From Thermoplasmata archaeon (GTDB lineage: Archaea; Thermoplasmatota; Thermoplasmata; GCA-020350865): a stretch of DNA of 10,624 nucleotides. This document shows positions 5,748-10,624 of this stretch, piece after piece. How positions within the stretch are numbered: position 1 is the first letter of the stretch; each line of letters begins with the position of its first letter. The stretch lies in assembly GCA_020351895.1 (NCBI GenBank), contig CP070672.1, forward strand, positions 3,264,706 to 3,275,329. The letters run 5' to 3'. The translations under genes and the position numbers were made by a program. The notes under the pieces were generated by a model. That model saw nothing but the letters and a program-made list of their open reading frames with translations, had not been told where the DNA came from and did no database searches.

Positions 5748-6286
5748 TTCCCACAAAAGTATTTTTTACAAAAGGTATCGGTGTTCATAAAGATAAACTG
5801 GCATCATTTGAACAGGCTCTGAGAAAAGCCGGTATTGAGAAATACAATTTGGTCAATGTATCAAGTATATTCCCTCCCGGGTGCAAAATAATTACCAAAG
5901 AAAAAGGATTAGAGTTGTTAAAACCAGGACAAATAACATATGTTGTTCTCGCCAGAAACTCCACCAATGAACCAAACAGATTAGTGTCAGCCGCTATAGG
6001 ATTAGCTAAACCTGCTGACAAGAAAGATTATGGATACCTTTCTGAGCATCATGCATTTGGTGAAACCGCAAGAAAAACTGGAGATTATACCGAAGATCTT
6101 GCAGCCACAATGCTAGCCACTACACTCGGCATAGAATTTAATATCGAAACTGCGTGGGATGAAAGAAAACAATTGTACCGAACCTCAGGGAAGATAATCA
6201 ATACAATGAACATCTGTCAATCGGCGAAGGGTAAAAAGGAAGGAGTCTGGACCACAGTCGTTGCCGCTGCAGTATTCATAATATAA
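5744..6286 (+). CDS. pdaD: Pyruvoyl-dependent arginine decarboxylase
   Basis: 180 residues from ATG 5744, similar to the 165-residue Methanocaldococcus jannaschii enzyme. It converts arginine to agmatine, the first step of archaeal polyamine synthesis. The proenzyme cleaves itself between two serines to make a pyruvoyl cofactor; the site is Ser40-Ser41 in [14 protein letters not shown], with Asn35 six residues before Ser41 as in the family. The SEHHAFGE segment (100-107) probably supplies the catalytic Glu (Glu101). Other family blocks are [27 protein letters not shown] and [17 protein letters not shown] [15 protein letters not shown] at the C-terminus. The ATG overlaps the upstream stop as ATGA and has GGGAGAT 7 nt before it; a GTG at 5729 in the same frame is less likely. 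Translation is probably coupled to the DHS-like gene. Confidence 0.94.
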   Translation: MIPTKVFFTKGIGVHKDKLASFEQALRKAGIEKYNLVNVSSIFPPGCKIITKEKGLELLKPGQITYVVLARNSTNEPNRLVSAAIGLAKPADKKDYGYLSEHHAFGETARKTGDYTEDLAATMLATTLGIEFNIETAWDERKQLYRTSGKIINTMNICQSAKGKKEGVWTTVVAAAVFII

Positions 6287-6325
6287 CATATTATTCTCAC
6301 CAAGAACTTATGGGGATATAATCAT

Positions 6326-8488
6326 ATGAAAGTGGCCATAATTTACAATAAGGACATGTCCGGAGTAATCAATCGCTTCGGCTTACAAAACAAAGAAATA
6401 TACAATCCCAAGACAGTTAAATTGATTGCAGAGGCCCTTGAGAATGGAGGACACAACGTGCGCATTATTGATGGGAACATGCACGTCATCGAGACCTTAC
6501 AGGAGTTCATGCCCAGGGTGATGGAATGTGAGCGGCTGGGCATGGTATTCAACATGGCATATGGAATTCAGGGCGAAAGTAGATATACACACCTACCAGC
6601 TTTGCTTGAGATGCTGGGAATACCATATGTAGGCTCCAATCCCGAGGGCCATGCACTGGCTCTTGATAAGGTAATTGCCAAGATCATAATGCAGCAAAAC
6701 AAAATACCAACTCCAAAGTTCTGGGTGTTTTCCACAGGGGATGAGGATATGAGCACTTTGGAGTACCCCGTCGTGGTCAAACCGAAAATGGAAGCGGTCT
6801 CATATGGCTTGGAAATCGTAAATAGCGAGGCGGAGCTGCGTAAAGCCGTAAAATATACAATCAAGGAGTTTCAGCAACAAGCACTGGTTGAGCAGTTCAT
6901 CCGGGGCAGAGAATTCATTGTTGGCATACTGGGCAACATCGATCCCGAGGCTTTTCCCGTCTTGGAAATCGACCTGGGGGGAGATTCTGATGCCATTCAA
7001 AGCGCCATGGACAAACTAAAAGAACCTCGAGAAAAAATCTGCCCAGCAAATATTTCTCAAAAACTTTCTGATGAAATGGTTAGACTCAGCAAGGAAGCCT
7101 TTAAGGTTCTTCATCTAAGGGATTTTGCCCGCGTGGATATTCGAATTGACGAGAATGAAAACATATTCATACTTGAGATAAATTCAATGGCCAGTCTCGG
7201 AAAGACGGGGTCCTATGTCCATGCAGCAGGCGTGGCCGGATACAGCTATGGTCGCCTTATAAATAAGATCCTAGATGTAGCGACTGTTAGATACTTTTCT
7301 GAAGATATCCCAATTATCTCTGATAATGAGGTTCCTAACAAGAAGAAACTCCCTGAGTCTGTTCGTGTTCGAACTTTTTTAAGGAGCAAACAAGAAAATA
7401 TCGAAAAACTGCTGGCCAAGATGGTCAACACAAACACATACGTACGAAATGTTGAGCGTGTAAATGAGCTTGGCCAGTTCATCTCGAAGCAGCTGAAACC
7501 CCTGGGATTTGAGCATCGTTCCATTCCACAAGCAGAGGTAGGTAATATACTCCTTTTTAGCAACACTGGCGACGAAAAGTTCGATTTTCTGTTTCTCACA
7601 CATCTGGATAATTCAGTTCCGTTTAAAAGGCATGTTTATTACAGCCAAAAAGGGCATAAGCTCTTTGGGACAGGAATATGGGATAGCAAGGGTGGTATAG
7701 CTGTTTTGATATCTGCCTTTCGCGCTTTGCGATTTATGCGGGTTCTGCGTAAAATGAAAATTGGAATATTGTTAGTTACCGATGAAAATCTTCAGGGTAG
7801 GATAAGCGGTGACACTATTTTTGAGATTTCCAGTAAGGCGAAGACCATAATAGGTATAAACGGGGCTTCCACAGAAAGTTCTGTTATTACATCCCGCTCG
7901 GGTGCGGCTGTGTACAACTGCCAGATGAATCTGATCAATGCAAAAGATGCTATAGACGTTGCAAAGGCCAACTCGAAATTCACACGGCTTCTTACAAAAC
8001 TTGCCAAACTTTCAAATGAAGAGGATGGAGTCATCGTAAGTCCCAGGGAGGTGAAGATCAACTCAAACATATCAAATTTATTTTCCCATGGAGAAGCGGT
8101 TTTAAGCGTAAGATTCAATAAACCTGAGCAGGCTGAGATTTATGATGATAAAATCCATCACCTCGTAAAAAAGGTAAGAAGCGATAAATTCCAGATGCAA
8201 ATCAGTGGAGCGATTCGGAGGAATCCCATGGTTAAAAATGAAAAGATCGAAAAGATTTATCAGAAGGTGAAAAAAATAGCCGATCAAATCGATGTACGTA
8301 TTCTTGAAGAACACAGGTGGAGTTCGTCCAATATCTGTTTTGTAGATCCCAAAAAACCTAAAATCGATGGTCTTGGCCCAGTAGGCGATGTCTCAAATGA
8401 AAACGAGGAATATATATTGCAGCACAGTTTGATTGAAAGAGCTACTTTGCTTGCACTCCTTTTAATGGAAATACATAAAGGAAGGTAG
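6326..8488 (+). CDS. ATP-grasp (Ddl-like) ligase fused to an M20 peptidase-like domain
   Basis: 720 residues with GGGGAT 8 nt before the ATG. Residues about 1-325 are a D-Ala-D-Ala-ligase-type ATP-grasp: FNMAYGIQGESR, PALLEMLGIPYVGS, YPVVVKPK with ATP-contacting Lys152, LVEQFIRGREFIVGI, and the Mg ligands Asp271, Glu284 and Asn286 (ARVDIRID, LEINSMASL). This half should join a carboxylate to an amine using ATP. Residues about 360-720 have an M20 metallopeptidase/deacylase fold: HLD (426-428), GTGIWDSKGG (Asp453), TDEN (486-489 region) and a C-terminal DGLGPVGD block. Compared with carboxypeptidase G2, three metal ligands are Asn (488, 512, 691), and the lid-domain His is not seen, so peptidase activity is doubtful. 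It sits 39 nt after the decarboxylase gene and 3 nt before the GGT-like gene. The substrate is unknown; an amine made by the upstream enzymes is a reasonable guess. Confidence 0.87.
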   Translation: MKVAIIYNKDMSGVINRFGLQNKEIYNPKTVKLIAEALENGGHNVRIIDGNMHVIETLQEFMPRVMECERLGMVFNMAYGIQGESRYTHLPALLEMLGIPYVGSNPEGHALALDKVIAKIIMQQNKIPTPKFWVFSTGDEDMSTLEYPVVVKPKMEAVSYGLEIVNSEAELRKAVKYTIKEFQQQALVEQFIRGREFIVGILGNIDPEAFPVLEIDLGGDSDAIQSAMDKLKEPREKICPANISQKLSDEMVRLSKEAFKVLHLRDFARVDIRIDENENIFILEINSMASLGKTGSYVHAAGVAGYSYGRLINKILDVATVRYFSEDIPIISDNEVPNKKKLPESVRVRTFLRSKQENIEKLLAKMVNTNTYVRNVERVNELGQFISKQLKPLGFEHRSIPQAEVGNILLFSNTGDEKFDFLFLTHLDNSVPFKRHVYYSQKGHKLFGTGIWDSKGGIAVLISAFRALRFMRVLRKMKIGILLVTDENLQGRISGDTIFEISSKAKTIIGINGASTESSVITSRSGAAVYNCQMNLINAKDAIDVAKANSKFTRLLTKLAKLSNEEDGVIVSPREVKINSNISNLFSHGEAVLSVRFNKPEQAEIYDDKIHHLVKKVRSDKFQMQISGAIRRNPMVKNEKIEKIYQKVKKIADQIDVRILEEHRWSSSNICFVDPKKPKIDGLGPVGDVSNENEEYILQHSLIERATLLALLLMEIHKGR

Positions 8489-8491
8489 TAA

Positions 8492-10120
8492 ATGGATTTT
8501 AAACGAATTGAATCGAATTTTAAACCGACAAAGGATGGAAAGTGTGCAAAGGCCACAAACGGCCTAATATCCACTGCATTTCCAGATGCGACAAATGTCG
8601 GGATTGAAATTTTAAAGAAAGGTGGTAATGCTGTAGATGCCGCTTGTGCTTCCGCTTTGACATTAGGCGTTTGCGAGCCCCAGGCCAGTGGCCTTGGCGG
8701 TCAAACCATGATGCTTATATACACCGGTAAAAAAGTGAAAGCAATAGACGGATCCTCAAGGGCACCTTCTTTGGCACATTCAAAGGCCATATACAAAGGA
8801 GACCGTGCAATTGGTTATCGAGCTACAACCGTCCCGAGTACACCGGCCACTCTATGGTATGTACACAACCGTTACGGTCGGCTTGGGTGGACAGATATAT
8901 TAGATCCTGCCATAAATATCGCTGAAAAAGGATATCGAATAACTAAATTACAGAACCAACTTCAAAAGCGGGAGTTAAAGGATTTCAAAAAAGTGGAGTC
9001 AAGATCCGGTGCCAAGTACTTTCTAAAAAAGGGTAATCCATATAAGGTGGGCGATATTTTCAAACAACCCGAACTCGCCTCTCTTTTAAGACGACTCGCA
9101 GAAAGAGGAATAAATGAATTCTATCAGGGAAAAGTTGCAAAACAAATCGATGCAGACATGCGCGAGAATGGAGGCTTACTTCGATATGATGACCTTTCCC
9201 TTATTCCGTGGCCCATTGAGCGCAGACCCCTTAAACGCAAGTTCAGAGGAATGACAGTCTATACCATGCCTCCACCAGGAGCTGGTAGAACTCTTCTTTT
9301 CACCTTACTCATGCTAGATGCACTCCCCCCAAAAATATTCATTAAGGATAAGAATAAACAATATTATCTTTTGACTGAGGTTTTCAGGAAGGCGTTTTTG
9401 GAGCGGGAAGATAGACCCTTTGATCCGAACTTCTATCCACAGTTGACCGAGAAACAGATGCTAAATAAGAAGTATGCTAAGAAATGTATATTGGAAATTC
9501 TTAAAAAAGTAGATCGAACTCTCCTTCCAACTATAATCACAGATGATGAGCTAAGGGGGGAAACAACACATCTTTCTGTAATCGATAGCGAAGGTATGGC
9601 AGTGAGCTTGACCCAATCCATCGAGAAAGTTTATGGTAGTAAAGCTGCAGCGGAAGGTCTGGGATTTCTTTACAACAATTATTTAATAGATTTCGAATAC
9701 AAAATGATCTCACATCCATTTTACCTAAGACCAAATGCCGTTCCATGGGCTACTGTTGCACCCTCAATGATTTTTAATGAGGAAAATCTATGGATGGTTG
9801 TGGGTAGCCCAGGTAGCGAACGAATATTCTCAACAATTGCACAATTCTTGATTAATATAATCGATAAAAATATGTCAATGGATAAAGCCATGCAAGCGCC
9901 GCGTTTGCATTGTTCTCTCGGCGGTAGGGTTAGTCTTGAAGCAAAGCGTTTTCCTGATTCTCTTGTTGGTTATCTAAGGGAAAAAGGATATAGGATAGAT
10001 AGAAGGGAGCCATATGCATTCTATTTAGGTGCAATTCATGCTGTAATAAACAAACATGATAATTCTGGTTTTCATGGAGTTGCCGAAGTAAGAAGGGATG
10101 GTACTGCCGGGGGATTCTGA
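8492..10120 (+). CDS. Gamma-glutamyltranspeptidase-superfamily Ntn hydrolase
   Basis: 542 residues, the usual length. No signal peptide is present, so it is probably cytoplasmic, unlike periplasmic bacterial GGT. The N-terminal block (LISTAFPDATNVGIEILKKGGNAVDAACA, ASGLGGQTMMLIY) and large-subunit core are typical. Self-cleavage should occur before Thr358 in GETTHLSVID, giving a light chain of 185 residues that contains YNNYLIDF, VGSPGS (437-442) and a KAMQAPRLH helix. Relative to E. coli GGT, the Arg that holds the gamma-glutamyl carboxylate (DFRE) aligns with Ser88 (DGSSRAP, though Arg90 is near), the Ser pair 462-463 aligns with Ala420-Thr421, and the second Gly of GSPGG is Ser442. Donor specificity is thus probably not plain glutathione; an amide formed by the adjacent ligase is a candidate. 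The start, 3 nt after the ligase stop with AAAGGAAGGT upstream, is clear. Confidence 0.9.
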   Translation: MDFKRIESNFKPTKDGKCAKATNGLISTAFPDATNVGIEILKKGGNAVDAACASALTLGVCEPQASGLGGQTMMLIYTGKKVKAIDGSSRAPSLAHSKAIYKGDRAIGYRATTVPSTPATLWYVHNRYGRLGWTDILDPAINIAEKGYRITKLQNQLQKRELKDFKKVESRSGAKYFLKKGNPYKVGDIFKQPELASLLRRLAERGINEFYQGKVAKQIDADMRENGGLLRYDDLSLIPWPIERRPLKRKFRGMTVYTMPPPGAGRTLLFTLLMLDALPPKIFIKDKNKQYYLLTEVFRKAFLEREDRPFDPNFYPQLTEKQMLNKKYAKKCILEILKKVDRTLLPTIITDDELRGETTHLSVIDSEGMAVSLTQSIEKVYGSKAAAEGLGFLYNNYLIDFEYKMISHPFYLRPNAVPWATVAPSMIFNEENLWMVVGSPGSERIFSTIAQFLINIIDKNMSMDKAMQAPRLHCSLGGRVSLEAKRFPDSLVGYLREKGYRIDRREPYAFYLGAIHAVINKHDNSGFHGVAEVRRDGTAGGF

Positions 10121-10325
10121 CGAGCTCTTATTCAACAATAGCTCTAATATAACGCGGTTTAACAATAAAAGAAGAACTTTGGGCGCAAGATTTCTTTTTC
10201 GATAACGATAGGTATAAAGTTAAAGATTGAATTATTGGAGAGCGATAAAATGGGGCTGTGTGCCTGATATCGGTAACATACATGAATTAATATTGTGCAG
10301 TTTTATGTTATATTGCAGTGATTTT
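10121..10325 (+). other. 205-bp intergenic region between GGT-like and GNAT genes
   Basis: It contains a weak inverted repeat GAGCT/AGCTC (around 10122-10142), a T-rich stretch (10190-10199) as a possible end of the operon, and a TATA-like GGTATAAAG (10211-10219). There is also a five-codon open frame at 10250-10267 with GGAG at 10237-10240. TTTTATGTTATATT (10301-10314) may be the TATA box of the acetyltransferase gene. None is strong. No tRNA or other RNA gene was seen. Confidence 0.35.
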
Positions 10326-10624
10326 ATGAGCGAGATAAAAATCGTACCACTACAATCCAATGAGCTTGATGAAGCTGCAGAATTATTGAGTAAGGCTTTC
10401 ATTAACACACCCTTTACCGGAAAAATCATGGGTGGGCACACCGAAAAGCACCGCAAACAACTTCAGATGGGTTTTAAGATGATGTTGGGGAAGAAACCTG
10501 GTACAGTGGTTGTAGCAAAGGAGAATGGAAATATGGTTGGCGTTATGCGAATGGTGAAGTGGCCTGATTGCCAGAATTCCATTCCAAAAGGTGTCGAGAC
10601 AATTCCTCTTCTTCTTTTTGCCAG
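10326..10624 (+). CDS. GNAT-family N-acetyltransferase, 3' end missing
   Basis: The frame is open from ATG 10326 to the window edge (99 complete codons). The sequence MSEIKIVPLQSNELDEAAELLSKAF is the usual GNAT beta1-helix1 start, and GTVVVAKENGNMVGVMRMVKW (about 60-80) matches the beta2-beta3-beta4 region. The acetyl-CoA-binding R/QxxGxG/A motif would lie beyond the edge, so the call rests on the N-terminal half only. No ribosome binding site precedes the ATG; the AT-rich box about 20 nt upstream fits a leaderless transcript. An in-frame ATG at 10305 would add seven residues. Many GNAT enzymes acetylate amines, including polyamines, so a link to the preceding operon is possible, but the 205-nt gap argues for a separate transcript. 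Confidence 0.65.
   Translation, partial: MSEIKIVPLQSNELDEAAELLSKAFINTPFTGKIMGGHTEKHRKQLQMGFKMMLGKKPGTVVVAKENGNMVGVMRMVKWPDCQNSIPKGVETIPLLLFA

Noticed and set aside
7246..7599. Minus-strand open frames inside the ATP-grasp/M20 gene (also 7792-8118 and 6568-6864)
   Set aside because: They lie opposite a well-conserved gene, have no ribosome binding sites or recognisable domains, and read as chance antisense frames.
10250..10267. Five-codon frame with GGAG upstream, as a possible leader peptide of the GNAT gene
   Set aside because: Too short to separate from chance, and the GNAT transcript may begin downstream of it.

Overview
The window looks archaeal, most likely euryarchaeal; a Thermoplasmata-type lineage is possible but unproven. 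The reasons are a PAC2-family proteasome chaperone ending in an HbYX-like Met-Tyr-Gly, a JAMM metalloprotease, a DUF432-like protein coupled to an MscS channel, a pyruvoyl-dependent arginine decarboxylase, an Lrp/AsnC regulator, and AT-rich TATA/BRE promoters, several of them close enough to the start codon for leaderless transcription. The coding density is high and most gene pairs are tightly packed.

Left part (1-3772). The window opens inside a receiver-domain protein that has lost its phospho-acceptor Asp (a pseudo-receiver). A PAC2 chaperone-like gene follows. On the minus strand, a DUF432-like gene and an MscS mechanosensitive channel gene overlap by ATGA. A JAMM/MPN+ metalloprotease gene is transcribed divergently from that pair across a 65-bp intergenic region with a perfectly palindromic TATA element.

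Middle (3773-4210). This stretch has no ordinary gene but is not empty. It contains a strong BRE/TATA promoter, a leader hairpin beside a perfect Shine-Dalgarno sequence, a 23-codon Lys/Glu-rich open frame, and a 14-bp-stem hairpin followed by a T-run. I read it as one compact, apparently undescribed transcription unit of about 240 nt.

Right part (4211-10120). A probable operon runs in one direction: Lrp/AsnC regulator, deoxyhypusine-synthase-like enzyme, pyruvoyl arginine decarboxylase (ATGA overlap), an ATP-grasp ligase fused to an M20 peptidase-like domain, and a gamma-glutamyltranspeptidase-superfamily Ntn hydrolase (3-nt gap). The decarboxylase makes agmatine. The DHS-like enzyme has the catalytic Lys but belongs to the STGA/PKN-type branch and not to the canonical archaeal eIF5A-modifying branch, so it may act on a small amine. 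In the fused protein the ligase half looks active, but three of five M20 metal ligands are Asn. The GGT-like protein keeps its self-cleaving Thr but has a changed gamma-glutamyl pocket. My inference is an uncharacterised agmatine/polyamine modification or conjugation pathway. A GNAT acetyltransferase gene, cut by the window edge, lies 205 nt further on and may or may not belong to it.

All family assignments come from reading motifs by eye; no database search was possible.
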